This document shows positions 1-9,094 of a stretch of DNA of 64,000 bases, one piece after another. Every line of letters begins with the position of its first letter. Position 1 is the first letter of the stretch. The position numbers and the translations under genes were made by a program. The stretch lies in assembly GCA_947458265.1 (NCBI GenBank), contig CANGYF010000011.1:62001-126000 (forward strand). The letters are read 5' to 3'. Below the pieces are notes generated by a model. It had not been told where the DNA came from. It saw only the letters and a program-made list of their open reading frames with translations, and did not search any database. Source of the DNA: Betaproteobacteria bacterium (lineage in GTDB: Bacteria > Pseudomonadota > Gammaproteobacteria > Burkholderiales > CAIKXV01).

Positions 1-1
1 T

Positions 2-982
2 CGCGAACGCAGCGCCGACCTGTCGCGCGTCACGGTGCCGGTGCTGTCGGCGGCGAACTGGGGCGGGCAGGGGCTGCACCCCCGGGGCAATTTCGAGGGC
101 TATGCTGGCGCGGCTTCGAAGCAGAAGTGGCTGGAAGTGCACGGCGGCTCGCACTGGGCGCCGTTCTACACCGACTACGGCGTCGGTCTGCAGAAGCGCT
201 TCTTTGACCATTTCCTCAAGGGCGCCGACAACGGCTGGAACCGGCAACCTGCGGTGCTGCTGCAGGTGCGGCATCCGGGCGAGACGTTCGTCGAGCGCGC
301 CGAGCGCGAATGGCCGCTCGCGCGTACCCGGTGGACCCGCTTCCACCTCGACCCCGACGGCATGCGCCTGTCGGACAAGCCGCCGGCTTCCGACGCGGTG
401 CACACCTACGAGGCCATGGGCGACGGTGCCACCTTTTCCACCGGCGCACTCGAGCATGACACCGAAATCACCGGTCCGATCGCGCTCAAGCTGTTCGTGT
501 CTTCCTCGACCGTGGATGCGGACATCTTCGCGGTGCTGCGGGTGTTCGATCCGGCCGGCAAGGAAGTCGTGTTCCAGGGGGCGCTCGATCCGCACACGCC
601 CATCGCGCAGGGCTGGCTTCGTGCCTCCCACCGCGAGCTCGATGCGGCGCGCTCGCTGCCCTGGCGGCCGTATCACACGCACCGCGAAAAGCAGCTGCTG
701 GTCCCGGGCGAGGTCTACGAGCTCGACGTCGAGATCTGGCCGACCTGCATCGTGGTGCCCAGGGGCTACAGCATCGCGCTCAGCATCCGCGGCAAGGACT
801 ACGAGTACGACGGTGACGCGGCAGTGCTGTCGAACATGAAGAACCCGATGAAGGGCTGCGGGCCCTTCGTCCATGATGACGAGACCGATCGTCCGCCGGC
901 CATCTTCGGCGGCAAGGTGACGCTGCACGCCGGGCCGAAGCATCAGGCCGCGGTTCTGCTGCCTGTCATCCCGGCTGCATAG
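2..982 (+). CDS. CocE/NonD-family acyl hydrolase, C-terminal part (5' end outside window)
   Basis: The frame is open from the window edge, so this is the last 326 or so residues of a longer gene. It holds the end of the alpha/beta-hydrolase domain, with the motif GGSHW placing the probable catalytic His at fragment residue 51, followed by 'FFDHFLKG'. After that comes the beta-rich C-terminal domain typical of X-Pro dipeptidyl-peptidase/cocaine-esterase (CocE/NonD) proteins. Family members cleave esters or amides with a Ser-Asp-His triad; the Ser and Asp lie upstream of the window. The natural substrate cannot be read from the sequence. A Bug binding protein follows in the same direction after about 95 bp and may belong to the same uptake/catabolic unit. 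Confidence 0.85.
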   Translation, partial: RERSADLSRVTVPVLSAANWGGQGLHPRGNFEGYAGAASKQKWLEVHGGSHWAPFYTDYGVGLQKRFFDHFLKGADNGWNRQPAVLLQVRHPGETFVERAEREWPLARTRWTRFHLDPDGMRLSDKPPASDAVHTYEAMGDGATFSTGALEHDTEITGPIALKLFVSSSTVDADIFAVLRVFDPAGKEVVFQGALDPHTPIAQGWLRASHRELDAARSLPWRPYHTHREKQLLVPGEVYELDVEIWPTCIVVPRGYSIALSIRGKDYEYDGDAAVLSNMKNPMKGCGPFVHDDETDRPPAIFGGKVTLHAGPKHQAAVLLPVIPAA

Positions 983-1077
983 CAGCGCATCGCTGGAAGG
1001 TGCCGGAGGCCCCGGTGCCGCACCCGATACCAAGGTGGCCTGGTCTACAGGCCTGTTTGCCCAAGGAGGGGTTGTCC

Positions 1078-2055
1078 GTGAAGACGAAGTCCGTTCTTTC
1101 GATGTTCGCCGCGGCTGCGGCATTGGTGGTCAGCATGGGTGTGCAGGCGCAGGCGCAGGCCTGGCCGAACAAGCCGATCCGGCTCGTCATCCCCTTCCCG
1201 CCGGGCAACACGACCGACATCATGGCGCGGCTGATGGCGCCCAGGATGGCCGAACGACTCGGCCAGCCGGTGATCGTCGAGAACCGGCCGGGCGCCAGCG
1301 GCATGCTGGGCCTCGACTTCGTCGCCCGGGCCACGCCTGATGGCTACACCTTCGCCGCAGGGCAGGGCGGTAACCTCGCGGTGCTGCCGCATACCAGCAA
1401 GAGCGTTCCTTACGACGCACTGAAGGACTTCACGCCGATCGCGGTTTCCACCGCCAATTACCTGGTGGTCGTCGGCGCTACCAACGCCCCGTTCAAGAAC
1501 CTGGTCGAGATGATCGCCTGGGCCAAGGCGAACCCGGGCAAGCTGACCGTGGCGAGCAATGGCGAGGGCGGATTTCCCCATCTCATCTTCGAGCAGTTGC
1601 GCATGATGGCCGGCTTCTCGTTCAACCATATTCCGTACAAGGGCTCGTCGCAGATCGCCACCGAGCTGATGGGCGGGCAGGTGATGGCGGGGGTCGATGG
1701 CGTCACCGGACTCACGCCGCACATCAAGTCGGGCCGAATCAACCTGCTGGCAGTCACCAGCAAGGCGCGTACGCCGCAGTGGCCCGATGCTCCGGCCGCC
1801 GCCGAGGCCGTGCCCGGCTACGAGTCGGGCGGCTGGTTCGGCTGGGTAGGCCCGGCGGGCATGCCGCGCGATATCGTCATGCGCCTCAATGAAGAGATCA
1901 ACCGCGCGATGAGGCACCCTGACATCGTCGAGAAGCTCACGGCGACTGGCCTGAGCATGATCTACGAGTCGCCCGATTACTTCGCCGAGCTGATCCGCAG
2001 CGAATTCGCCAAGTACGGCAAGCTGGTTAAGGCGATCGGATTCAAGCCGCAGTAG
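1078..2055 (+). CDS. Bug-family (TctC-like) periplasmic solute-binding protein
   Basis: A 325-residue exported binding protein of the tripartite tricarboxylate transporter receptor family. The GTG start at 1078 is chosen because AAGGAGG lies at 1063-1069 and because it gives a clean signal peptide (basic start, Ala/Val-rich core, cleavage near residue 26-28 after AQA). The mature part begins with the family hallmark 'WPNKPIRLVIPFPPG' and later has 'IPYKGSSQ', the ligand-lobe motif. Bug proteins bind carboxylated or amide small molecules in the periplasm. No TctA/TctB membrane genes lie nearby, so its transporter partner, if any, is elsewhere. It probably serves the upstream hydrolase. Confidence 0.93.
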   Translation: MKTKSVLSMFAAAAALVVSMGVQAQAQAWPNKPIRLVIPFPPGNTTDIMARLMAPRMAERLGQPVIVENRPGASGMLGLDFVARATPDGYTFAAGQGGNLAVLPHTSKSVPYDALKDFTPIAVSTANYLVVVGATNAPFKNLVEMIAWAKANPGKLTVASNGEGGFPHLIFEQLRMMAGFSFNHIPYKGSSQIATELMGGQVMAGVDGVTGLTPHIKSGRINLLAVTSKARTPQWPDAPAAAEAVPGYESGGWFGWVGPAGMPRDIVMRLNEEINRAMRHPDIVEKLTATGLSMIYESPDYFAELIRSEFAKYGKLVKAIGFKPQ

Positions 2056-2135
2056 CGCCACGCAGGAATGTCGATGCCGGTCTGACCGACGCGATCAGCG
2101 CGCCGCCGGTGCCGTACCGGCGGGCCCGCCTGTGC

Positions 2136-3449
2136 TCACGCCGGTGGCTTGCGCCGGGCCTGCGGCCCGATCCGCTCGCGCAGCGCATCGATGTCCTTGC
2201 GTTCGGCGCGCACGGTGAAGAACGTGCCGTCGGCATCGGACTGTTCCTCGACCACCTCGCAGCTTGCGAACACCTGCCCGCGCAGGTTCTGTGCCGACCA
2301 GGGCAGGAACAGGCTCGCCTTCGCCAGCCGCTTGCGAAAGACCGCCATGATCGCGGCATGCAACTGTGCGACGGCCTCCGGCTCGACCGCGCTCACCACG
2401 ATGCACTTCGGGTAGCGTGCGCGCAGCGCCTTCGTACGTGCGGCCCTGGCCTTCGCGTCGCCCGCCTGGTCGATCTTGTTGAACACCAGGAGGCGGGGCA
2501 CCTCGCCAGCACCGATCTCGGCCAGCACCTGCTCGGTGACCTCGAGCTGCCGCTCGAAGCCCGGGTCGTTCGAATCGACCACGTGCAGCAGCAGCGAGGC
2601 CTCGACGGCCTCCTCGAGCGTCGACTTGAACGAGGCGACCAGGTCGTGCGGCAGGTTCTTGATGAAGCCGACGGTATCGGTGACCAGCACGCGCGGCACC
2701 GCCTCCGGCACCAGCACGCGCACGGTGGTGTCGAGCGTGGCGAACAGCTTGTTCTCGACCAGCACGTCGCTGCCGGTGAGCGCACGCATCAGCGTCGACT
2801 TGCCGGCATTGGTATAGCCCACCAGCGCCACCCGGGCCACGCCCTGCGAGTCCTGGCGCCGGGCGCGCTGGGTCTGGCGCTCGTGGTCGAGCGCCTCGAT
2901 CTCCTGCTTGAGCTCGGCGATCCGGTCGCGGATTCGCGAGCGATCGGTCTGGGCTGCGGACTCACCTGCGCCGCGGCCACCGACGCCGCTGCGCTGTCGA
3001 CCCTGCGGCCCGGCAAGCTTGGCGGCCTCGCGCAGCCGTGGTGCGAGGTAGCGCAGCCTGGCGATCTCGACCTGCGCGCGCGCGGCGTTCGAACGGGCGT
3101 GCCGGTGGAAGATCTCCAGGATCACCATCGCGCGGTCCATGACCTGGCAGCCGACGGCTTTCTCCAGGTTTCCAGCCTGCGACGGAGAGATATCGTGGTC
3201 GACCAGCACGAACTCGGCATTGCCTTCGGCGAACAGCCGGATCTCCTCGACCTTTCCGGCGCCCACGTAGGTGGTCGCCTCGAAGCCCTGGCGCTTCTGC
3301 GTGAAGGTTGCGACGACCTCGAAGCCCAACGTGCGCGCGAGTTCGCGCAACTCCTTGAGGGAGGCTTCGAACTCGACGTCGTCCACCTCGGGCAACTGCA
3401 CGGCGACGGCGATGGCGCGCTGTGCGCCGGCTCTGGTTTCGATGGCCAT
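2136..3449 (-). CDS. hflX: GTPase HflX
   Basis: A 437-residue ribosome-associated GTPase that splits stalled or stress-damaged 70S ribosomes. Residues 1-200 are the HflX N-terminal domain (glycine-rich YVGAGK at about 60). A basic coiled linker at about 140-200 precedes the G domain: P-loop GYTNAGKS at 211-218, DTVG near 258 and NKID at 324-327. The length matches E. coli HflX (426). I chose the ATG at 3449; the frame is open upstream to 3719 but that part overlaps the preceding gene. A GTG at 3482 is an alternative. In many proteobacteria hflX follows hfq; here hfq is absent and glycosyltransferase genes lie upstream. Confidence 0.93.
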   Translation of the reverse strand: MAIETRAGAQRAIAVAVQLPEVDDVEFEASLKELRELARTLGFEVVATFTQKRQGFEATTYVGAGKVEEIRLFAEGNAEFVLVDHDISPSQAGNLEKAVGCQVMDRAMVILEIFHRHARSNAARAQVEIARLRYLAPRLREAAKLAGPQGRQRSGVGGRGAGESAAQTDRSRIRDRIAELKQEIEALDHERQTQRARRQDSQGVARVALVGYTNAGKSTLMRALTGSDVLVENKLFATLDTTVRVLVPEAVPRVLVTDTVGFIKNLPHDLVASFKSTLEEAVEASLLLHVVDSNDPGFERQLEVTEQVLAEIGAGEVPRLLVFNKIDQAGDAKARAARTKALRARYPKCIVVSAVEPEAVAQLHAAIMAVFRKRLAKASLFLPWSAQNLRGQVFASCEVVEEQSDADGTFFTVRAERKDIDALRERIGPQARRKPPA

Positions 3450-3511
3450 GCTGGGGTTCGGTGCTTCCTGCAGATCGGTCACGGATAGTACGCGACCGCC
3501 AGCCCTTTGCC

Positions 3512-4210
3512 TCAGTCCGGGTCGTGGTCGTCGAAGCCCTCGCGCAGGCGTCGCCAGGTCGCGTACCAGATCGGAGACATCTCGCGGTCGCGGTATTCCT
3601 CGAAGCAGGGCGTGCCCAGCGTGAAGTGCACCAGCTTCGCCTGCGGGTTCTCGGGATACTCGATCGCGAGCCAGTTCCACTCGCGCGGCAGTTCGCCGAT
3701 CAGCGCATCGTCCAGCCACGAGAAGCGGTGCAGGTACGAGCCGGGCATGCGCTGGATGAACTCGGGCGTGAGCACGCGGTGCGCTTCGTGCGCGCAGTTC
3801 CAGAGGATGACGCTCGACCAGTTCTTGCGCGGGTAGTTCTCGTTGCGGTTGCCGAGGTACTTGACGTTAGCCTTGGTCAGGTAGTCATGCTTGACCACCT
3901 GCACCGCCTTCGAAGGATCGCGCAACGACCACAGCTCGGCGATGTCGGCCTGGCACACCATGTCGCCGTCGGCGAAGATCGCCCAGCCGCGGTAGTCGGA
4001 CAGGTACGGGGTCAGGAACCGGGAGTAGATGAAGCGATTGCTGCCGTCGGTGTGCGTTTCCTTGTAGCCGGCCAGGGTGTTCTCCGCGAGCGGCGTGAAC
4101 TGCACCGGCAACGAGGACTTCTCGAGCACGCTCTGGCAGAACGTGTGGTACGCGACTGCCTCGCGCTGGTCGAAGCCGACCACCAGCGAGATGCGTCCGT
4201 CCGGCTGCAC
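3512..4210 (-). CDS. Glycosyltransferase-like protein with DxD motif
   Basis: A 232-residue protein resembling nucleotide-sugar glycosyltransferases of the GT8-like fold: an N-terminal 'SLVVGFDQREAVAYH' strand-helix, then the metal/nucleotide motif DGDM in 'AIFADGDMVCQADI', then a conserved 'SWLDDALIGELP' region. The GTG start at 4210 comes two bases after the stop of the upstream TPR gene (TGAGCGTG), which implies translational coupling. A longer in-frame ORF to 4348 exists but lies inside that gene. Sugar donor and acceptor are unknown. Together with its partner it probably glycosylates a surface polymer or protein. Confidence 0.75.
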   Translation of the reverse strand: MQPDGRISLVVGFDQREAVAYHTFCQSVLEKSSLPVQFTPLAENTLAGYKETHTDGSNRFIYSRFLTPYLSDYRGWAIFADGDMVCQADIAELWSLRDPSKAVQVVKHDYLTKANVKYLGNRNENYPRKNWSSVILWNCAHEAHRVLTPEFIQRMPGSYLHRFSWLDDALIGELPREWNWLAIEYPENPQAKLVHFTLGTPCFEEYRDREMSPIWYATWRRLREGFDDHDPD

Positions 4211-4212
4211 GC

Positions 4213-6000
4213 TCAAAGCAGCTGCTCCAGCACGGCCTTCGCCTCCTGCAGCGGCACCGACCAGTCGCCCTGCCGGTGCTGGCGCAGCAACCGGACCGAG
4301 GGATACCACGGCGGATGCGCGTCGCCGGGAAGGGTGTTCCAGTACCACATGCGTCCGGTGAAGCGCGGCACCAGCAGCAGCACCGGCTTGCCCATCGCAC
4401 CGGCAAGGTGCGCGGTCGAATTGCTGATGGTGACCACGATGTCGCAGGCCTCGATGAGTGCCGCCAGCCCGTCGATATCGCCGAACAGATCGATGCCAGG
4501 CACGGTCTCGATCGGCGCATCGGTCAATGCGCAGGTGCGCGCGACCTCGCCGCTGACGTCGCCGTACTGCAGGTTCAGGAAACCGAACCCGTCGAGCATC
4601 AGCAGTTCGCGCATCCGCTCCAGCGGCATGCTCTTGTCGTCACCGACCTGTGCGTTGACGCTCATCCAGGACAGGCCGCAGACCTTCCGGTTGCGAAACG
4701 GCCTGAGCTCACGTACCTGGCGTGCGCGTTCGCGGTCGGGCAGCAGCACGCTGCCGCGGTGGGCCGCGAACGATGTGGCGCCGGGCCTGAAGATGGCCCC
4801 GAGGCTGCCCACCGGCAACTGGACGTCGTATCCGGACTCGGGCGGCGGCTGGTTGCGCGCGGTGAACCGTGCCTGGGGAAAGGAGCGCCGGAACAGCGGC
4901 AGCAGCTTGCCCTCGACCGAGATCGTCGTGCCGGGCATGCGCTGCAGCAGGTCGGGGAACATCGTCGAATACAGCACCTGGTCGCCGATGCCCTGCTCGG
5001 CCCAGACGAACAGCCGGGCTGCGGTCGTGGTGCCGTCCCAGCGCGGCTTCGTGGTCTGCAGGCGCTCCGAAACGGGCCGGCGCAGGCGTGCTTCGTAGGC
5101 CGGCCAGCCGCGTTCGAAATCGAATCGCCCGAGGTACAGGTGCGACAGGCTGAGCTGGTCCTCGGCATTCGCTGGCGCCAGTTCGACGGCTTTCTCCAGC
5201 AGTGGCAGGGCTTCGTCCGGCCCCTCCATCCCGGCGACGAGCGCTGCACGCATCGACCAGGCGGGTGCGAAGCCGGGCTGCACCCGATTGGCTTCTTTCA
5301 GGCAAGGCAGGGCATCGGCCGGGCGCTTCAGCGACACCAGCGCCATCGCCTTGCCGGTCCAGCCTTCCGGCATTGCAGGATCGATCGACAGGCACTGCTC
5401 GAAGCCGGCGAGGGCCTCGTCATAGCGTCCCAGGCCGGCCAGCGCGACCGCGCGGTTGGACAGGACCTCGACATGCCGGGGGTCGATCTGCAGCGCACGG
5501 TCGTGCTGTTCCAGTGCCTCGGCCAGCTGGCCCAGGTCGTTCAGTGCCGCACCCAGGTTCATCAGCGTGACGAAGTCGTCCGGCTTGATCGCCAGCGCCT
5601 TGCGGTAGCAGTCGGCCGCATCCTCGAACCGGCCCTGAAGGTCGCGCACCCGAGCAGACAGCAGCCAGCCCTGATGGTGCTTCCGGTCGAGCCAGGTAAG
5701 GGTCTGCAGGTGGCCTGCGGCCGCCTCGGTATCGCCGCGCTCCAGCGCGATCAGCGCCAGGTTGAGCCACGCATCGGCATAGCGATCGTCGATCGCCACC
5801 GCCTGGCGTGCGTCCGCTTCGGCCTCGCCCAGTCGGCCCAGGCGCAGGCGTACGGCCGCCCGGTTGGTCAGCGTCGACGGGCGGTCGGGCAGGAGTTGAA
5901 GCGAGCCGGAGAACCGCGCATCGGCGCCTTCGAGGTCGTTGCTGCCGAGGCAGGCGAGGCCCTCGAGGAACAACTGCCGGGCCTGTTCGAAACTGTCCAT
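4213..6000 (-). CDS. TPR-repeat protein with C-terminal GT9-like glycosyltransferase domain
   Basis: A 595-residue protein. Residues 1-300 are at least seven tetratricopeptide repeats (for example 'AWLNLALIALERGDTEAA' and 'TLMNLGAALNDLGQLAEA'). Residues 310-595 look like a GT9/heptosyltransferase-type Rossmann domain: 'WAEQGIGDQVLYSTMFPDLL' near the start, and 'ACDIVVTISNSTAHLAGAMGKPVLLLVP' near the end, the region that binds the nucleotide-sugar in this fold. This TPR-plus-glycosyltransferase architecture occurs in bacterial protein or lipid glycosylation proteins. It is the first gene of a two-gene unit with the DxD glycosyltransferase. The true acceptor is unknown. Confidence 0.85.
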   Translation of the reverse strand: MDSFEQARQLFLEGLACLGSNDLEGADARFSGSLQLLPDRPSTLTNRAAVRLRLGRLGEAEADARQAVAIDDRYADAWLNLALIALERGDTEAAAGHLQTLTWLDRKHHQGWLLSARVRDLQGRFEDAADCYRKALAIKPDDFVTLMNLGAALNDLGQLAEALEQHDRALQIDPRHVEVLSNRAVALAGLGRYDEALAGFEQCLSIDPAMPEGWTGKAMALVSLKRPADALPCLKEANRVQPGFAPAWSMRAALVAGMEGPDEALPLLEKAVELAPANAEDQLSLSHLYLGRFDFERGWPAYEARLRRPVSERLQTTKPRWDGTTTAARLFVWAEQGIGDQVLYSTMFPDLLQRMPGTTISVEGKLLPLFRRSFPQARFTARNQPPPESGYDVQLPVGSLGAIFRPGATSFAAHRGSVLLPDRERARQVRELRPFRNRKVCGLSWMSVNAQVGDDKSMPLERMRELLMLDGFGFLNLQYGDVSGEVARTCALTDAPIETVPGIDLFGDIDGLAALIEACDIVVTISNSTAHLAGAMGKPVLLLVPRFTGRMWYWNTLPGDAHPPWYPSVRLLRQHRQGDWSVPLQEAKAVLEQLL

Positions 6001-6078
6001 GGATGGGTGGCTGCGTAGGGATGGTCCCCGAAGTTTCTCACGAGGGGACTGCGCGCGCCGGCGACTCCGGCCGCGCGG

Positions 6079-6975
6079 CTACGCTGCGTATGCGGTCCGA
6101 GCGTCCTGTGCCAGGACGACCAGCGCCCCGTCGGGGGCATGCAGCGCATGGCGCCGGCCCGAGGGCAGGTGCAGCATGTTGTGCTTCGGTACCTCGACGA
6201 GGGTGCCGTCGAGTTCCGCCTGCAGGCTGCCCTCCGCCACGAAGGTGAACTGCTCGTTGCCATGCGCATGTGCCGGCAGCGTGGCCCCCGGCGCAAGCCG
6301 CAGCACCCCGACATGTATCCGCTCGCCGGTGAGCAGGCGCCCGTGCACGCCCGGTGCCAGCAGCGCCTCGCCGGCGAGCGACAGCGAAGCGCTCGCCGGG
6401 CCGTCGCGCGGGCCGTCCGCGTCGACCATGCCGTACACGTAGCGCTTGCCGGGGCCTGGCGGCATCGAGCGCCATTCAGCCAGCGCCTGTGCGGTGGTGG
6501 CCGGCGGCTCGGCGCTGCGGCTGCCGAAACCCGCGAAGCAGTTCGGTCCGTCGTAGCGGCCGTCGACCGGCGGCCCGACGATGCCATGCCGGGTGTCCTT
6601 GACCGCGAGGAACACCAGGTCTTCGTCTGGGCAGGCCAGCCCGGTGTGCACCACCATGCCGGGGGTATGCAGGATGGTGCCGGGCCCGGCGAACACACGG
6701 TCGCCTTCGATGTCGCTCATCATCATCCCGTGCAGGATGAAGTTGAACTGTTCGTTCGGGTGGGAGTGCGCCTTGGCGCCGGTGCCGCGCGCCTGCCGGC
6801 CGAGCGTGCAGATGATGTGTTCGCCGCGCAGCACGGCGCCCACGGTGGACGACTTGCCGCTCTTGATGTCGGGCCCGGACAGCAGGCGCCGCGCGGTCAC
6901 CTCGAGGCTGGTCGGGTTGGCCGGCACTTCGCCGAGCAGGGCGAAGTCGTAGACATGCTGGATGTCGAGGGTCAT
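6079..6975 (-). CDS. Double-cupin protein
   Basis: A 298-residue protein made of two cupin_2 barrels. The first has the metal-binding motif 'HSHPNEQFNFILHG' near residues 68-81; the second has 'HAHGNEQFTFVAEG' near 230-243. Each motif has the His-X-His-X3-5-Glu spacing, followed by a later His ('TPGMVVHTG' and 'LPSGRRHALHAP'). The ATG at 6975 is used because the upstream part of the ORF is low-quality sequence inside the Bug gene. Bicupins of this type include dioxygenases and isomerases; the substrate is not evident. A Bug gene lies 28 bp upstream in the same direction, so the two are probably cotranscribed. Confidence 0.85.
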   Translation of the reverse strand: MTLDIQHVYDFALLGEVPANPTSLEVTARRLLSGPDIKSGKSSTVGAVLRGEHIICTLGRQARGTGAKAHSHPNEQFNFILHGMMMSDIEGDRVFAGPGTILHTPGMVVHTGLACPDEDLVFLAVKDTRHGIVGPPVDGRYDGPNCFAGFGSRSAEPPATTAQALAEWRSMPPGPGKRYVYGMVDADGPRDGPASASLSLAGEALLAPGVHGRLLTGERIHVGVLRLAPGATLPAHAHGNEQFTFVAEGSLQAELDGTLVEVPKHNMLHLPSGRRHALHAPDGALVVLAQDARTAYAA

Positions 6976-7003
6976 GTGCGGTCGCTTCCGGTGCGTTGCG
7001 TAT

Positions 7004-8005
7004 TCATTCGATGGCCACGCCGAGCCGCCGGCCGGCATCGCCCCACCGGGTGGCCTCGGCACGGATGAACTTCGCGAATTCCTGCGGCGTGTTCGCCACC
7101 ACGTCGTTGCCCTGCGCGACCAGTGTCTGGCGCACCTCAGGCGTATCGGCGATCGCGCGGATTTCGCGATAGAGCTGCTGCACGATGGCGGGCGGGGTCT
7201 TCGCAGGTGCCATGAAGCCGAACCAGATGGTCGCGTCGTAGCCCGGCACGCCCGACTCGGCAACCGTGGGGACCTCGGGCAGTGTCTCCATGCGCCGCGC
7301 GCCGGTGTGGGCGAGCAGGCGCAGTCGACCCGGCCTCCAGAAGCTCTCGGTCGAGAACAGGTTGGTGAGGCCGACCTGGATCTCGTTGGACAGCACCGCC
7401 GAGGTGTAGGCGGCCACGCCCTTGTACGGCACATGCGTGAGCTTGATGCCGGCCATCGCGGCCATCACTTCGGTCGACAGGTGGGCGATGCTGCCCGGGC
7501 CCGACGAGCCGTAGTTGATGCGGCCGGGCTGGCCCTTCGCCTGGGCGATCAGCTCGCCCATCGTCTTCGCCGGGAACGACGGATGGACCAGCACGCCCAG
7601 CGGTGCCGAGATCAGCAGCGTGATCGGTGCAAAGTCGCGGAAGCCATCGTAGGGAAGCCCCTTCTGCAGGGCGGAGCTGATCACGAAGGTGACCGATGCC
7701 GTGAGGATCGTATGGCCGTCGGGGACCGCCTTTGCGACCAGGTCGGCACCGACCACGCCGGAAGCCGCAGGCCGGTTGTCGATGATTACCGGCTGCCCGA
7801 GGCGCTGGGTCAGCCGTGCGCCGACCAGCCGTGCCGTGAGGTCGGTGCCGCCGCCCGGCGCGAACGGCACTACCAGGCGGATCGGCTTGGTCGGGAATGC
7901 CTGCGCCCATGCACCGCAGGCCGCCACTGCGGACAGGACCATCGTGCCGGCCATCGCCGCGACTCGACGCATGGACGTATTGCCCCTGGCTGTTTCCCGA
8001 TGCAT
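7004..8005 (-). CDS. Bug-family periplasmic solute-binding protein
   Basis: A 333-residue exported receptor. The ATG at 8005 has a strong GGAGGA Shine-Dalgarno six bases upstream; a later ATG (7972) sits inside the signal peptide. After a hydrophobic segment ending 'GAWAQA', the mature protein starts 'FPTKPIRLVVPFAPGGGTDLTAR'-like (typical Bug N-terminus). It also carries 'INYGSSGPGS' and 'HVPYKG', the two loops that line the ligand pocket. It is transcribed away from the amidohydrolase gene across an AT-rich 91-bp spacer and lies just upstream of the double cupin. No membrane subunits are present. Confidence 0.93.
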   Translation of the reverse strand: MHRETARGNTSMRRVAAMAGTMVLSAVAACGAWAQAFPTKPIRLVVPFAPGGGTDLTARLVGARLTQRLGQPVIIDNRPAASGVVGADLVAKAVPDGHTILTASVTFVISSALQKGLPYDGFRDFAPITLLISAPLGVLVHPSFPAKTMGELIAQAKGQPGRINYGSSGPGSIAHLSTEVMAAMAGIKLTHVPYKGVAAYTSAVLSNEIQVGLTNLFSTESFWRPGRLRLLAHTGARRMETLPEVPTVAESGVPGYDATIWFGFMAPAKTPPAIVQQLYREIRAIADTPEVRQTLVAQGNDVVANTPQEFAKFIRAEATRWGDAGRRLGVAIE

Positions 8006-8018
8006 CGTTCCTCCGGTC

Positions 8019-8050
8019 GCGGCGAATCGTCTTTTTTTCAGTATATTCCC
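8019..8050. promoter_or_regulatory. Divergent promoter region (candidate)
   Basis: The spacer between the divergent Bug (minus) and amidohydrolase (plus) genes has an AT-rich island in an otherwise GC-rich sequence. TATATT at 8042-8047 could be a plus-strand -10 box, and the overlapping TATACT on the minus strand could serve the Bug gene. No good -35 match is seen for either, so an activator may be required. Confidence 0.35.
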
Positions 8051-8096
8051 GCAGCATTCAGGTTTCCGCAACCGCAGGCCACTGGAGCATCTTCAG

Positions 8097-9083
8097 ATGA
8101 CGAGCATCGACATCCATGCGCACTGGTATCCCGAAGCATGGGTCAGGCTGCTCGAGGCCGAAGGGCCTGCGAACGGGGCCGAGATCGGCCGCAACCCGCG
8201 CGGCAATGTCACCTTCGCGGTGCCGAAATACAAGGCCACCTTCCAGCAGACCTACATCGACCTGCCGTCGCGCCTGCGCGAGATGGATGCAGCGCGGGTC
8301 GACGTGCATGCGCTGTCGCTGACGCAGCCGATGGTCTACTGGGCCTCCCCCGAGTTCGGCGACCGGCTCGCCCGCGCATACAACGACGGACTGGCGGAGG
8401 CGCACCTGCTGCATCCGGAGCGCCTGGTGGGCCTGGCGACGCTGCCGATGCAGGCGCCCGAACTGGCGGTGGCCGAGGTGCGGCGCGCCGCGACGCTGCC
8501 CGGCATCCGCGGCGTCTACCTGTCCACCCATGTGATGGACCTCAACCTGGACGAACCGGCCTTCGACCCGGTGTACGCCTGCTGCGAGGAACTGGGCCTT
8601 CCCATCTTCCTGCACCCGGTGAACCCGGTCGGTGCCGAGCGCATGCGCAAGTACCACCTGCGCAACCTGATCGGCAACCCGACCGACACCGCGATCGCCG
8701 CCGCGTCGCTGATCTTCGGCGGGGTGCTCGATCGCTTTCCGAAGCTCGATGTCGTGCTGCCGCATGCCGGCGGCACGCTGCCGGTGCTCGCCGGCCGCTG
8801 GGACCACGGCTACACGGTGCGCAAGGAGCTGGCGCACCTGCCCCGGCCACCGTCGGCCTACCTGCGCCGCTTCTACTACGACACGATCGCGCACGACGAC
8901 CAGACGTTGCTCAACCTGATCGCACAGGTCGGCGCCGACCGCGTGCTGATGGGCAGCGACTGCCCTGCGGACATGAGCTACACCCGGCCGGTCGATGTCG
9001 TCGAACGGCTGTTGCGCATCGACCCGGCCGACCGGGCGGCAATCCTCGGACTGTCCGCCCGCCGCCTGCTCAGGATGGACTGA
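8097..9083 (+). CDS. Amidohydrolase-2 family protein, ACMSD-like decarboxylase/hydrolase
   Basis: A 328-residue TIM-barrel metal enzyme of the amidohydrolase_2 family. The N-terminal 'IDIHAHWYP' supplies the HxH metal ligands, 'FLHPVNP' and 'PHAGG' supply two more His, and 'MGSDCPADM' supplies the catalytic Asp. This set is characteristic of aminocarboxymuconate-semialdehyde decarboxylase (ACMSD) and related non-oxidative decarboxylases and hydrolases. The ATG at 8097 has GGAG at 8084-8087. It is the first gene of a cluster with an asparaginase-fold enzyme (12 bp downstream), a Rieske ferredoxin and two Bug proteins, which suggests breakdown of an aromatic or N-heterocyclic carboxylate. This is inference from context. 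Confidence 0.88.
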   Translation: MTSIDIHAHWYPEAWVRLLEAEGPANGAEIGRNPRGNVTFAVPKYKATFQQTYIDLPSRLREMDAARVDVHALSLTQPMVYWASPEFGDRLARAYNDGLAEAHLLHPERLVGLATLPMQAPELAVAEVRRAATLPGIRGVYLSTHVMDLNLDEPAFDPVYACCEELGLPIFLHPVNPVGAERMRKYHLRNLIGNPTDTAIAAASLIFGGVLDRFPKLDVVLPHAGGTLPVLAGRWDHGYTVRKELAHLPRPPSAYLRRFYYDTIAHDDQTLLNLIAQVGADRVLMGSDCPADMSYTRPVDVVERLLRIDPADRAAILGLSARRLLRMD

Positions 9084-9094
9084 AGGAAGCCCGC

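Noticed and set aside
2103-2123. Hairpin CCGCCGGT/ACCGGCGG between the Bug gene and hflX
   Set aside because: Eight perfect base pairs but no T-run on either strand; not called as a terminator.
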